The notes: generated by a model not told the origin, from the sequence alone. DNA of 41,261 bases from Flavobacterium sp. (GCA_024644655.1 JAHEHJ010000016.1:1-41261); one strand, 5' to 3'; positions 24,027-32,181 are shown, counted from the first letter of the stretch. A program made the numbers and translations.

Positions 24027-25164
24027 TTTTAAAGGAAACTTGCATAATGGTGCCTTTGTCTATTTCAGAATGCAATACTTTTATTTTTCCTTTGTGGTAT
24101 TCTTCTACTATACGTTTGGTTAATGAAAGACCCAAGCCCCATCCTCTTCTTTTGGTGGTAAACCCAGGCTCAAAAATACTCTGATATTGCTTCTTTGGGA
24201 TTCCTTTACCTGTGTCTTTCACTAATATTTTCACCAGTTGTCCATCTTTTTCTATCACAACTGATAGTTTGCCTTTTCCCTTCATCGCATCAATGGCATT
24301 CTTTACTAAATTTTCTACAGTCCAGCTGTGTAAGGCGGGGTTAAAAGAAACCAAAATGGGTTTTTTAGGGCCTTTAAATGAAAATTCGACTTGTTTGGAG
24401 AAGCGCGATTGTAAGTAGTCAAACGATTTCTCGGTTTCTTTGACAATATCTTTAATTTCCAATATCGGTTCGGAACCAATTTTTGAAAAACGATCGGTAA
24501 TGGTTTGCAAACGATTAATATCCTTTTCAATTTCTTCAATAGTTGTCGCATCTACATTATCGGCTTTCATGATTTCAAGCCAACCAATTAAGGAGGATAA
24601 AGGGGTGCCAATTTGATGGGCTGTTTCTTTAGCCATACCCGCCCACAATTTGTTTTGAGTAGCCATTTTGGTGCTGCGGTAGAAGTTAAATACTAGGGCG
24701 CCAAAAAGAAAAATGATAAGCAATAAGGCTACAGGATAATATTTTAATTTGTTGAGTAAGGAAGAGTTTCCGTAATAAAGATGCCAAAATTTTCCCGGAT
24801 TGTATTCAATAATTATGGGGTTGTTTTGCTTTTTTAAAGATTCCAAATAAGCGTTTAGTTTGATTTTATCATTTACTATAGCCTCTTCAATATTGGTTTG
24901 ACTAATTATGGTGTTTTTTTCTACTAGTATTATGGGTATCGTAGTATTATTATTGAAAATCTGAAGGGGTAAGTCGACGTCTGTCGTTTCATTAGCGTTG
25001 ATTAATGTTTTTTGTGCCGTGGCCCAAAGTTCCATTTTGACACGCTCTTCGTTTTTAAATATTTGAAAGAAAGTATAGGTATTCCATAGAATTAAAGAAA
25101 CTATGACAAATGAGGCCATAATAATAATCCAACGGGTAAAATTTCTTTTATCTGAAAACTGCAT
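24004..25164 (-). CDS. Orphan sensor histidine kinase
   Basis: A 386-residue membrane kinase. Two transmembrane segments (about 12-30 and 142-161) enclose a small extracytoplasmic sensor region of about 110 residues. The HisKA-like helix has the phosphorylatable H183 in AKETAHQIGTPLSSLIGW. The HATPase domain has the N box ENLVKNAIDAM, G1 VKDTGKGIP, F box FEPGFTTKRRG and G2 GWGLGLSL. It contains no HAMP, PAS or receiver domain, and no response regulator lies in the neighbourhood, so its partner must be elsewhere. The signal is unknown. Confidence 0.93.
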   Translation of the reverse strand: MQFSDKRNFTRWIIIMASFVIVSLILWNTYTFFQIFKNEERVKMELWATAQKTLINANETTDVDLPLQIFNNNTTIPIILVEKNTIISQTNIEEAIVNDKIKLNAYLESLKKQNNPIIIEYNPGKFWHLYYGNSSLLNKLKYYPVALLLIIFLFGALVFNFYRSTKMATQNKLWAGMAKETAHQIGTPLSSLIGWLEIMKADNVDATTIEEIEKDINRLQTITDRFSKIGSEPILEIKDIVKETEKSFDYLQSRFSKQVEFSFKGPKKPILVSFNPALHSWTVENLVKNAIDAMKGKGKLSVVIEKDGQLVKILVKDTGKGIPKKQYQSIFEPGFTTKRRGWGLGLSLTKRIVEEYHKGKIKVLHSEIDKGTIMQVSFKIQNPAME

Positions 25165-25305
25165 GAATCAATTTTGGCTTAAAAGTAATGAAAAAAACAA
25201 ATAAAGTTTACCCTTACCACGCTTGTAAATTTCTATTTCAGCGGTATTGAAAGAAAATAGCAGGATATAATTAACCTTTTTTAATGATTTTTATGGTATA
25301 ACATA

Positions 25306-25335
25306 TTGCATAAAATGCTAAAATCTGTATATTTA
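25306..25335 (+). promoter_or_regulatory. Promoter of the large T9SS protein gene
   Basis: TTG (25306-25308), 19 bp, TATATTTA (25328-25335), one mismatch from consensus; 28 bp before the ATG. Confidence 0.65.
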
Positions 25336-25363
25336 CCAAGCAATTAATTAAAAAACATTATTT

Positions 25364-27478
25364 ATGAAAAAAATTACTTTACTGGTTTTAGTTCTTTTGA
25401 CCATGGTTTCAAAAGGATATGCTCAGTTCCCACAAGGGTTTGAGGGTGCCACTTTTCCACCAGCAGGTTGGACTAGTTTTATTGGTGCCAATGGTCTAGG
25501 AACGGCTCAGAATTGGAGTTCTACGACTGTAGCAGCTAACATTTCTTCAGGAGCACAAGCAGCTTTTGTTCGATATGAAAGTTTAACAGGAGGAACAAAC
25601 GAAGATTGGTTGGTTACTCCAGCTTTTACGGTAACGTCTCCAAATGTATTGTTGGCTTTTTTTGAAAGACAACAATATTCTGCGGATTATTTTACAGAAT
25701 ATACCATTCGTGTTTCGACTACTTCTCAAACAGATATTGCTTCGTTTACTATCGTTGATACTAAATCTGAAGCTGATTTGCCTTTGATAATGACGCAAAG
25801 AGCCGTAGATTTAAGTGCCTATGAAGGACAAACTATTTATGTGGCATTTGTAATGTCTCAAGATGATGGAGACAACTGGGCTATTGATGATGTTTCTTTG
25901 GAATCAAATGTTACTGCACCTGGATGTGCTACATTGTCATCTCCAGCTGATGGTGCTACTGATGTAGCTGTAGGACCAACTGTAACTTTTTCATGGGACG
26001 CTCCAACTACTGGCGATGCTGTAGTTAGTTATGATTTTTATGCAGGTACAACTACACCATTAACTCCAGCAGACTTGGTAGGAAACTACACTACAACTTC
26101 TGTAGATTTAATAGTTCCAGATTTTGCTACCACTTATTACTGGCAAGTAATTCCTAAAAATTTAGGAGGACAGCCTACAGGATGTGCAGAGTTTTCATTT
26201 ACCACACAATCGCCTCCAGGCTATTGTTTGAATGCACCAAATGGACAATATCCATCTGCTACATTTAGTACTTCAGTATGTGATGGAGCAACAGTTGAAG
26301 ATATTACAACTGCGGGTTATGCAGGTGAATATTCAACAGTGAATGTAACTGCAGGCTTAACGTATGAGTTTAGCAGTGATATTCCAACTGATTTTATCAC
26401 TATTAGTGAAGATGATGGAGCAACTGCAGCTGTGTATGGAGTAACTCCAGTATCTTATACAGCTACTGCTGATGGTGTTGTTCGTTTCTATACTCATGCT
26501 GATGATCAATGTACGGCTAATACAGATATCAGAACGCGTTCAGTTATGTGTAGTGGTTTAACAATTGGTGTGCCAGATTGTGTGACTTTATTGACTCCTG
26601 CAGATGGTTCAGTAGATGTACCAGTAGGTCCAGCTGTTACTTTCTCTTGGGAGGCAGCTACAACGGGTGACCCAGCAGATAGTTATAATTTCTATGCTAG
26701 TACTGTTTTGCCTTTAACAACTGCTGACTTAGTAGGTAATTTTACAGGAACTTCAGTTGATTTGACAATTCCAGCATTTAGTACTACATTCTATTGGACA
26801 GTAGTACCATTAAATTTAGCAGGTGAAGGAGTAGGATGTATAGATACTGCGTTTAGTTTTACAACTCAAGCTCCTCCAGGATACTGTTTAACTGCGCCAA
26901 ACGGCCAATACCCTTCAACTACTTTAACCAATTCTGTATGTGATGGCGTAACTGCTGAAGACGCAACTCCTGCTGGAGATGGGTATGCTGGAGAATACTC
27001 TTTAGTTTCAGTAACAGGAGGTAATACTTATACTTTTATGAGTTCAATTGATACCGATTTCATCACAATTAGTACTGATGACGGGGTTACTGCTGCGGTT
27101 TATGGAGTTACACCAGTGACTTTGACAGCTGCTGCTGATGGTGTAGTTCGTTTTTACACGCATGCCGATGATCAATGTACTGATAATACAGATTCAAGAA
27201 ATAGATCTGTTATCTGTTCTGACGGATTGGCAACGCCAACATTTGCAACATCTAACTTCAGAGTGTATCCAAACCCTGTAAAAGACGTATTGAACTTCAA
27301 TGCGGAGACTTCAATTTCAAAAGTTCAAGTAACTAATTTATTGGGTCAAGAAATGGTAGCTAAATCAATCAATGCTAATCAAGGAAGTATTGATTTGTCT
27401 AACTTAGCAACAGGTTCTTATATGGTTAAATTAACTTCTGAATCAGGAGTAAAAACCATTAAAGTAATCAAACAATAA
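25364..27478 (+). CDS. Secreted multidomain T9SS type A sorting-domain protein
   Basis: 704 residues. Signal peptide 1-21 (ending GYAQ). A choice-of-anchor-J-like beta-sandwich covers about 22-182 (FEGATFPPAGWTSF... EDWLVTPAF... DDGDNWAIDDVSLE). Two tandem copies of a unit of about 215 residues follow. Each has a fibronectin III-like part (about 188-283 and 406-502; C..L..PADG..DV.VGP.VTFSW) and a Cys-containing beta part (286-397 and 505-618; PPGYCL.APNGQYPS...SVCDG...HADDQCT.NTD.R.RSV.C). The T9SS sorting domain is 632-704 (FRVYPNPVKDVLNF... GSYMVKLTSESGVKTIKVIKQ). It is probably a cell-surface or released adhesin-like protein; no catalytic motif is seen. Single gene with its own promoter and terminator. 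Confidence 0.9.
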   Translation: MKKITLLVLVLLTMVSKGYAQFPQGFEGATFPPAGWTSFIGANGLGTAQNWSSTTVAANISSGAQAAFVRYESLTGGTNEDWLVTPAFTVTSPNVLLAFFERQQYSADYFTEYTIRVSTTSQTDIASFTIVDTKSEADLPLIMTQRAVDLSAYEGQTIYVAFVMSQDDGDNWAIDDVSLESNVTAPGCATLSSPADGATDVAVGPTVTFSWDAPTTGDAVVSYDFYAGTTTPLTPADLVGNYTTTSVDLIVPDFATTYYWQVIPKNLGGQPTGCAEFSFTTQSPPGYCLNAPNGQYPSATFSTSVCDGATVEDITTAGYAGEYSTVNVTAGLTYEFSSDIPTDFITISEDDGATAAVYGVTPVSYTATADGVVRFYTHADDQCTANTDIRTRSVMCSGLTIGVPDCVTLLTPADGSVDVPVGPAVTFSWEAATTGDPADSYNFYASTVLPLTTADLVGNFTGTSVDLTIPAFSTTFYWTVVPLNLAGEGVGCIDTAFSFTTQAPPGYCLTAPNGQYPSTTLTNSVCDGVTAEDATPAGDGYAGEYSLVSVTGGNTYTFMSSIDTDFITISTDDGVTAAVYGVTPVTLTAAADGVVRFYTHADDQCTDNTDSRNRSVICSDGLATPTFATSNFRVYPNPVKDVLNFNAETSISKVQVTNLLGQEMVAKSINANQGSIDLSNLATGSYMVKLTSESGVKTIKVIKQ

Positions 27479-27498
27479 GTACTTTACTTTATATAGAG

Positions 27499-27526
27499 AA
27501 AGTCCCGCCTAGGCGGGACTTTTTTG
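27499..27526 (+). terminator. Terminator of the large T9SS gene
   Basis: Perfect arms AAGTCCCGCC and GGCGGGACTT followed by a T-run. Confidence 0.9.
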
Positions 27527-27597
27527 TTTGTATTATTTTAGAAATAGGTCAATTAAATCAACAAAGAAATCTGTATTTTTACCTAAAATAGAATGCT

Positions 27598-28473
27598 ATG
27601 TTAAGTTTTGAACCACACGTCCTTTCTCCAGCCCAGTTGCAGGGTTATTTACAAAGTGCTGTAGCGCCAAGGCCTATTGCTTTTGCAAGTACTATAGATG
27701 AAAAGGGCAAGCCCAATTTATCCCCCTTTAGTTTTTTCAATGTGTTTAGTGCCAATCCCCCTATATTGGTTTTCTCTCCAGCACGAAGAGTGCGGAATAA
27801 TACCACCAAGCATACCCTAGATAATTGTGAAAAGACAAGACAAGTTGTTATCAATGTCGTGAATTATGATATCGTTCAACAAATGTCTCTTTCGAGTACC
27901 GAATATCCCGATGGGGTAAATGAATTTCTAAAATCGGGCTTAACCATGCTGCCTTCAGATTTAGTAAAACCTTTTAGAGTTGCCGAAAGCCCCGTGCAAA
28001 TGGAATGTAAGGTAAATGAAATAATAGCCCTAGGGCATCAAGGTGGGGCAGGGAATTTAATCATTTGCGAAGTAGTAAAAATACACATCCACGAAAGTGT
28101 TTTGGATGAAAAAAACAATATAGATCAAAGTAAGATTGATTTGGTTTCCCGACTTGGAGGCAATTGGTATTCCCGCGCCAATCAAGGATTATTTGAAGTA
28201 GAAAAGCCCTTGACTACGTTAGGAATAGGAGTGGATGTTATCCCCGATTTTATAAAAAAAAGCAGCGTGTTTGATAGGAATGATTTAGGGAAATTAGGAA
28301 ATGTTGAAGCATTGCCTACACCAGAAGAAATTACTATATTTGTGCAACAAAATTTTGCAGTGAAAGGGGTATTGAGTTCCGATGATGAACTCAAAATCCA
28401 CCAAAAGGCAAAAGACTATTTGAATAATAACGAAGTGCTTTCGGCTTGGAAAGTGCTTTTAGCAAAACAATAA
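27598..28473 (+). CDS. Flavin reductase-like, FMN-binding split-barrel protein
   Basis: 291 residues. The first 200 or so form the flavin reductase-like split barrel: SAVAPRPIAFASTIDEKGKPNLSPFSFFNVFSANPP, then RNNTTKHTLDN and VVINVVNYDIVQQM, with the PRPIAFASTI and NLSPFSFFN segments that line the FMN site. A C-terminal tail of about 90 residues (from LTTLGIGVDVIPDFIKKSSVF) is an extension seen in Bacteroidota members. It probably reduces or binds flavin with NAD(P)H, or acts as a flavin-dependent oxidoreductase on an unknown partner. The DUF3127 gene follows 2 bp after its stop codon. Confidence 0.87.
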   Translation: MLSFEPHVLSPAQLQGYLQSAVAPRPIAFASTIDEKGKPNLSPFSFFNVFSANPPILVFSPARRVRNNTTKHTLDNCEKTRQVVINVVNYDIVQQMSLSSTEYPDGVNEFLKSGLTMLPSDLVKPFRVAESPVQMECKVNEIIALGHQGGAGNLIICEVVKIHIHESVLDEKNNIDQSKIDLVSRLGGNWYSRANQGLFEVEKPLTTLGIGVDVIPDFIKKSSVFDRNDLGKLGNVEALPTPEEITIFVQQNFAVKGVLSSDDELKIHQKAKDYLNNNEVLSAWKVLLAKQ

Positions 28474-28475
28474 TT

Positions 28476-28847
28476 ATGGAAGTTACCGGAAAAATTAAAG
28501 TGATTAACGCTGAGCAACAAGTGAGTGCTAGCTTTAGAAAAAGAGAGTTGGTTGTGGCAACAGAAGAACAATATCCTCAATTTATTAGCATCAATTTTGT
28601 GCAAGATAAATGCGATTTGTTAAACAACTACAATGTAGGAGAAGCGGTAAAAGTGGCTATAAATTTGAGAGGAAGAGAATGGGTTAGCCCACAAGGAGAA
28701 ACTAAATACTTCAATGATATTCAAGGTTGGAAAATCGACAGATTACAAGCAGAAGCTCCTGTAGCAGCTCCACCTATGCCAGCGGCTCAAGCTTTTGAAC
28801 CGGCTACTAGTTTTAACGAAGAAGAACACGACGATTTGCCTTTCTAA
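28476..28847 (+). CDS. DUF3127 (OB-fold-like) protein with an SSB-type acidic tail
   Basis: A 123-residue protein starting at ATG 28476, 2 bp after the preceding stop codon; an ATG at 28446 lies inside that gene and is not used. Residues 1-95 (MEVTGKIKVINAEQQVSASF, RKRELVVATEEQYPQFISINF, GEAVKVAINLRGREW) look like a small OB-fold beta barrel of the DUF3127 type. A Pro/Ala-rich linker (about 97-112) leads to the acidic end NEEEHDDLPF. The layout OB fold, linker, DDLPF tip is that of SSB, so single-stranded DNA or RNA binding with SSB-tip partners is a reasonable guess, not an established function. Confidence 0.85.
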   Translation: MEVTGKIKVINAEQQVSASFRKRELVVATEEQYPQFISINFVQDKCDLLNNYNVGEAVKVAINLRGREWVSPQGETKYFNDIQGWKIDRLQAEAPVAAPPMPAAQAFEPATSFNEEEHDDLPF

Positions 28848-28878
28848 TACTAAGGCAATAGTTAGTAATTAATAAGTA

Positions 28879-28932
28879 ACAGTCATTCTAAATGGTAACT
28901 CAGGTTGCCTATTTAGAATGACTGTCTTTTTT
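28879..28932 (+). terminator. Terminator of the flavin reductase-DUF3127 operon
   Basis: Perfect 15-bp arms ACAGTCATTCTAAAT (28879-28893) and ATTTAGAATGACTGT (28911-28925) with a 17-nt loop, then C and six T. Confidence 0.9.
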
Positions 28933-28950
28933 CAACACTACTCGCTCTTT

Positions 28951-28994
28951 TCTATTCTCTCTATTCTCTATTCTCTATTCTCTATTCTCTATTC
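28951..28994. repeat. Heptanucleotide tandem repeat (TCTATTC) before aat
   Basis: One copy at 28951-28957, a 2-bp slip, then five perfect head-to-tail copies from 28960 to 28994. The last copy ends 5 bp before the aat ATG (29000), so the repeat forms the whole leader or promoter region of that gene. Confidence 0.9.
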
Positions 28995-28999
28995 TAAAT

Positions 29000-29641
29000 A
29001 TGTACTTCCTAACCAAAGACCTCTATTTCCCGCCCGTAGATGATGCCTCCTATGAAGGTGTTTTAGCTATTGGAGGCGACTTATCTATAGAGCGCTTGTT
29101 GTTGGCCTATCGCAACGGTATTTTTCCTTGGTTCAATGAAGACGAACCTATTCTTTGGTGGGCTCCTCCCTATAGAATGGTAGTAGTGCCCTCCCTTTAT
29201 AAAGTGTCCAAAAGCATGCGTAATGTGATGAATCAAAATAAGTTTCAAATTACCATGAACCAAAATTTTAAAGAGGTCATTGTGAATTGCCAACAAATTG
29301 AACGCACAGGTCAAGACGGAACGTGGATAACCAACGATATTATCGACTCCTATTGCCAATTGCATGAGTTAGGCCATGCCAAATCAATAGAAGTGTGGCA
29401 AAACGGCGAGTTAGTGGGCGGCTTATATGGTGTCGATTTGGGCCATGTGTTTTGTGGTGAAAGTATGTTTGCCAAAGTATCCAATGCGAGCAAAGTAGCC
29501 TTCATTACTTTGGTGCAGTACCTAAAAGAGCATAACTACCGACTCCTAGATTGTCAGGTGCACAACGATCATTTGGAACGCCTAGGGGCAACTGAAATAA
29601 CACGGGAGTTGTTTATGAAAGTACTCAAAATTAGTAGTTAG
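29000..29641 (+). CDS. aat: Leucyl/phenylalanyl-tRNA-protein transferase
   Basis: Adds Leu or Phe from aminoacyl-tRNA to proteins with N-terminal Arg or Lys, marking them for ClpAP in the N-end rule pathway. The 213-residue protein has the family features FPPVDDASYEGVLAIGGDLS, LLLAYRNGIFPWFNEDEPILWWAPPYRMVV, GTWITNDIIDSYCQLHELGHAKSIEVW and LVGGLYGVDLGHVFCGESMF. Length is normal for Bacteroidota. No clear promoter is seen; a TCTATTC tandem repeat directly precedes the start codon. Confidence 0.96.
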   Translation: MYFLTKDLYFPPVDDASYEGVLAIGGDLSIERLLLAYRNGIFPWFNEDEPILWWAPPYRMVVVPSLYKVSKSMRNVMNQNKFQITMNQNFKEVIVNCQQIERTGQDGTWITNDIIDSYCQLHELGHAKSIEVWQNGELVGGLYGVDLGHVFCGESMFAKVSNASKVAFITLVQYLKEHNYRLLDCQVHNDHLERLGATEITRELFMKVLKISS

Positions 29642-29675
29642 TTGGCAGTCACAGTTGGCAGTCACAGTTGGCAGT
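29640..29675. repeat. 13-bp tandem repeat (AGTTGGCAGTCAC)
   Basis: Two full copies and a third of 10 bases, immediately after the aat stop codon. No coding role is seen; it marks the edge of a degraded region. Confidence 0.85.
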
Positions 29676-29680
29676 ATCTG

Positions 29681-30049
29681 TTATAACGGACAGCCAAATT
29701 TTTCGGGATTGGTAATCATATAATGTAGTAGTTTTCCAATTTCTGTAGATTTTAAAAATAGTGCATTATGTGTTTCACGTGTAATATAATTACACGCTAA
29801 AGCAAAGTCTAGCCAAACTAAAGTCTCAGAGTTTTCGGCATCACTATCGGTTAATTTGCTGATATAATGATTCACATATTTTCTTCTTCGATATCCTTCT
29901 GCCATATTCGCGCAAACACTTCTTGAAGAACGTCTTATTTGATCCGTAAGAGCATATTTTTCCTCTGCTGGAAATTCTTTCGTTATTTAGAAAATTTCCA
30001 TTGCCAATTGAAATGCTTTTTGATACGCTAACAAATCTTTAAAATCCAT
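29681..30049 (-). pseudogene. Four-helix-bundle protein (23S rRNA intervening-sequence type), nonsense-mutated
   Basis: From ATG 30047-30049 the frame reads MDFKDLLAYQKAFQLAMEIF, then TAA (29987-29989), then continues in the same frame ITKEFPAEEKYALTDQIRRS, SRSVCANMAEGYRRRKYVNH and on to the stop codon at 29681. Together these make 122 codons, the normal size of the four-helix-bundle family first found in 23S rRNA intervening sequences (pattern FP..E.Y.LTDQIRRSSRSV.AN.AEGY). Codon 21 is likely a GAA to TAA change. The part from the internal ATG (29905) is still open and could make a 74-residue fragment. The family's function is unknown. Confidence 0.85.
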
Positions 30050-30144
30050 AATACATTGAATATAATACTAGTAGGTAAACCACAATTCGAATTAGCTGCT
30101 GTCACTGAAAACTGAAAACTGCGACTGCGACACTTCACTGCCCA

Positions 30145-30708
30145 CTACATCCCTCTACGCCAACACCCTTCAACATGATCATTGACCATACCGGTAGCTT
30201 GCATATGGGCATACACAACGGTAGACCCTACAAATTTAAACCCGCGCTTTTTCAAATCTTTACTAATCGCATCCGAAAGGGGTGTAGTAGACGGGATATC
30301 TCGTAAGGTCTTGCACTGATTATCTATGGGTTTTCCTCCAGTAAAATTCCAGATATAGGTTGAAAAACTACCAAATTCTTCTTGCACTTTTATAAAAGCT
30401 ATCGCATTGCTTATCGTGCCTTTTATTTTTAAACTATTCCGAATAATGCCCGCATCTTGCAGTAATGTGGCTACTTTGTCTTCCCCATATAAGGCTACTT
30501 TTGTATAATCAAACTGATCAAAGGCTTTACGGAAATTTTCTCTCTTTTTTAAAATGGTGTACCAACTTAATCCCGCTTGGAAGGTTTCTAAAACCAAAAA
30601 TTCAAATAAAGTAGCATCATCATACACCGGGTTTCCCCATTCGGTATCATGGTAATCTCTATATAAATCGTCTTTTTCGCACCAGGCGCAACGTGTTTTT
30701 GTGTTCAT
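30145..30708 (-). CDS. tag: DNA-3-methyladenine glycosylase I
   Basis: Excises 3-methyladenine from alkylated DNA. The 187-residue protein matches Tag: RCAWCEKDDLYRDYHDTEWG at the N-terminus, LFEFLVLETFQAGLSWYTILKKRENFRKAF with the catalytic-pocket glutamate and tryptophan, and FKFVGSTVVYAHMQATGMVNDHVEGCWRR at the C-terminus. The zinc ligands expected in Tag (N-terminal Cys and His, C-terminal His and Cys of HVEGC) are present. It lies between two broken genes; a 27-bp copy of the end of the queuosine-transporter gene is found 12 bp upstream of its start codon. Confidence 0.96.
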   Translation of the reverse strand: MNTKTRCAWCEKDDLYRDYHDTEWGNPVYDDATLFEFLVLETFQAGLSWYTILKKRENFRKAFDQFDYTKVALYGEDKVATLLQDAGIIRNSLKIKGTISNAIAFIKVQEEFGSFSTYIWNFTGGKPIDNQCKTLRDIPSTTPLSDAISKDLKKRGFKFVGSTVVYAHMQATGMVNDHVEGCWRRGM

Positions 30709-30719
30709 AATTTAGAATT

Positions 30720-30746
30720 GTGTATGTATTTTTCAATGAAATAATG
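30720..30746. repeat. 27-bp exact copy of the queuosine-transporter gene's 3' end
   Basis: Identical to 31484-31510, which encodes the C-terminal HYFIEKYIH of the transporter on the minus strand. The copy lies between the tag start codon and the region upstream. It parallels the duplicated rng tails at the left of the window. Confidence 0.9.
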
Positions 30747-30951
30747 CCTTTTAAGTAGCACAATACATCCAAATATACTTATTTTTTTCATTAAAATAAA
30801 GACTTTTTGGCCCCAAAAGAGCGTTTTATAAACCCAAAAGGGGCCGTTCTCCAATTCCCTCGGACGACTTTTTTGATCCATCAAGACGGAAGTGCAACTG
30901 CATCAAGACGCACGCAAATCTCCGTCCGTACGTTCTGACGAAAAGTTTCGT

Positions 30952-30985
30952 AAAAAAAGCCCCAAGAAGCTTTACTCCTTGGGGC
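30952..30985 (-). terminator. Terminator after the frameshifted membrane-protein gene
   Basis: Arms GCCCCAAG (30959-30966) and CTTGGGGC (30978-30985), with seven T on the minus strand (30958-30952). Confidence 0.85.
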
Positions 30986-31030
30986 TTTCGCCTCGTATAA
31001 TTTGAATAATTTGACAGGTTTCGGAGCTAC

Positions 31031-31236
31031 TTATTTGGCTAGCATATGGACCCCAACATAGGTTGCCCCCAAGATTGCAGCCCAAGAGGGATTGCGATTA
31101 TAAATGGCTCTCCTAGTAGCTTGGTGACCTGTGTCAAAAACTTCTCATCTGAAATAGAATATATTCCAGTAGCCACAACCAACAATCCCGCCGCTGCAAG
31201 ACCACATAACACACTATATCCAATCCAAAGTTCCAT
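31031..31236 (-). pseudogene. Small hydrophobic protein gene with a single-base frameshift
   Basis: From ATG 31234-31236 the frame reads MELWIGYSVLCGLAAAGLLV, then VATGIYSISDEKFLTQVTKL and LGEPFIIAIPLG to a stop codon at 31039. If one A is restored in GGAGAG near 31112 (to GGAAGAG), the protein instead continues LLGRAIYNRNPSWAAILGAT then YVGVHMLAK, stopping at TAA 31031-31033. That gives 68 residues with a hydrophobic segment at each end. The restored ending is far more protein-like. I do not recognise the family. Its terminator follows at 30985. A functional alternative ending or frameshifting cannot be excluded. Confidence 0.6.
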
Positions 31237-31474
31237 AGTTTTTTGTTTGTGTATTAGACTCTAAAAAAAGGAAAAGGTTTAATTTAAAAGTAAAAAGTGG
31301 CCAAGTTAAAAATCCGCGCTTATCTTTTTTTATCTGTCTAAATCAGTGGCAAAATCTAATTGCTAATTGTATACGAAAGGAGGCAGTAATAGAGATTTCC
31401 CTTTTCTGTATCCTGGTAATCTTGGTGTAAATTTTCTTTTTAGCACCTGTGACAACATGTTTTTTCAATCCTAA

Positions 31475-32152
31475 TTAATGACCGTGTATGTATTTTTCAA
31501 TGAAATAATGGCCCAAATAAATTAAAGGAGTCATCAATATAGCAATACCGAGTTTGACGGTATAGCCCGTTAGAGCCGAAAGTAAAAAGGTTTTGGTATC
31601 CATAATGCCTGGCAGCCAAAAAGCGATGCCCAATACTATAAAACTATCAAACAATTGGGAAATGACTGTAGATCCCGTGCTGCGCAACCATATCATTTTA
31701 TCTCCTGTTCTTTTTTTGACAAAGTGAAAGATGCTGACATCAATAAGCTGTGAGGCTAAAAACGCAATAATACTCCCCACTATGATGAGTTGGCTTTGCC
31801 CAAATACCGCATTAAACTGACTCGTCGAAACCGAACTAATCCCCGTAGAGGGTATTTTCATAGCCAAGGATAATACGATAAAGGTATACGCAATCAAACT
31901 GGCAGTTATCAAGGAGAGTTTACGAACTCCTTTTTCTCCAAAATATTCATTGATTAAATCGGTGCTTACAAATACAATGGGCCAAGGTAAAATACCAATG
32001 CTCATAACCGCAGGCCCCACATCAATTAACTTGCCACCTATTAATTCGGCTACCACAGCATTGGTGATGAATATACCCGCTAGGACTACATAAACAGTAT
32101 CTTTCTTTGATTTAAACATAGGTTTTCCTTCTAAATTCTCAAATTTATACAA
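31475..32152 (-). CDS. Queuosine precursor transporter (YhhQ/QPTR family)
   Basis: Inner-membrane transporter for queuosine precursors (preQ0/preQ1 or queuine), used in tRNA wobble-base modification. The 225-residue protein has about six hydrophobic segments and the family features VYVVLAGIFITNAVVAELIGGKL, PWPIVFVSTDLINEYFGEKGVRK, SQLIDVSIFHFVKKRTGDKMIWLRSTGST and SQLFDSFIVLGIAFW. An ATG 11 codons later (32119) is an alternative start. Its last codons are duplicated at 30720-30746. No queuosine biosynthesis gene is adjacent. Confidence 0.92.
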   Translation of the reverse strand: MYKFENLEGKPMFKSKKDTVYVVLAGIFITNAVVAELIGGKLIDVGPAVMSIGILPWPIVFVSTDLINEYFGEKGVRKLSLITASLIAYTFIVLSLAMKIPSTGISSVSTSQFNAVFGQSQLIIVGSIIAFLASQLIDVSIFHFVKKRTGDKMIWLRSTGSTVISQLFDSFIVLGIAFWLPGIMDTKTFLLSALTGYTVKLGIAILMTPLIYLGHYFIEKYIHGH

Positions 32153-32173
32153 TTATGGGATATGATTTTTGAT

Positions 32174-32181
32174 TACTTTTG
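32174..32181 (+). promoter_or_regulatory. -7 element of the M3 peptidase promoter
   Basis: TACTTTTG matches TAnnTTTG; it lies between the upstream ATG (32169) and the chosen start codon (32199), supporting the later start. Confidence 0.6.

Larger units (their letters stand above)
30709..31030. other. Gene-free region upstream of tag
   Basis: It contains the 27-bp duplicate of the transporter gene's 3' end (30720-30746), an inverted repeat GGCCCC/GGGGCC with AAAA on its inner sides (about 30810-30846), and the terminator of the frameshifted membrane-protein gene (30952-30985). No gene is seen. Confidence 0.75.

Noticed and set aside
29681..29905. Independent 74-residue gene
   Set aside because: It is the intact rear part of the four-helix-bundle frame broken at 29987-29989, so it is given as part of the pseudogene.
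31046..31264. 72-residue plus-strand open frame opposite the small membrane-protein gene
   Set aside because: It is antisense to a frame with a clear hydrophobic start and a correctly placed terminator; its translation is rich in Cys, Pro and Asn with no recognisable pattern.
31290..31440. Possible relic of a QueF-like gene next to the queuosine transporter
   Set aside because: Some minus-strand words looked like a gene end, but no motif held up in any frame.
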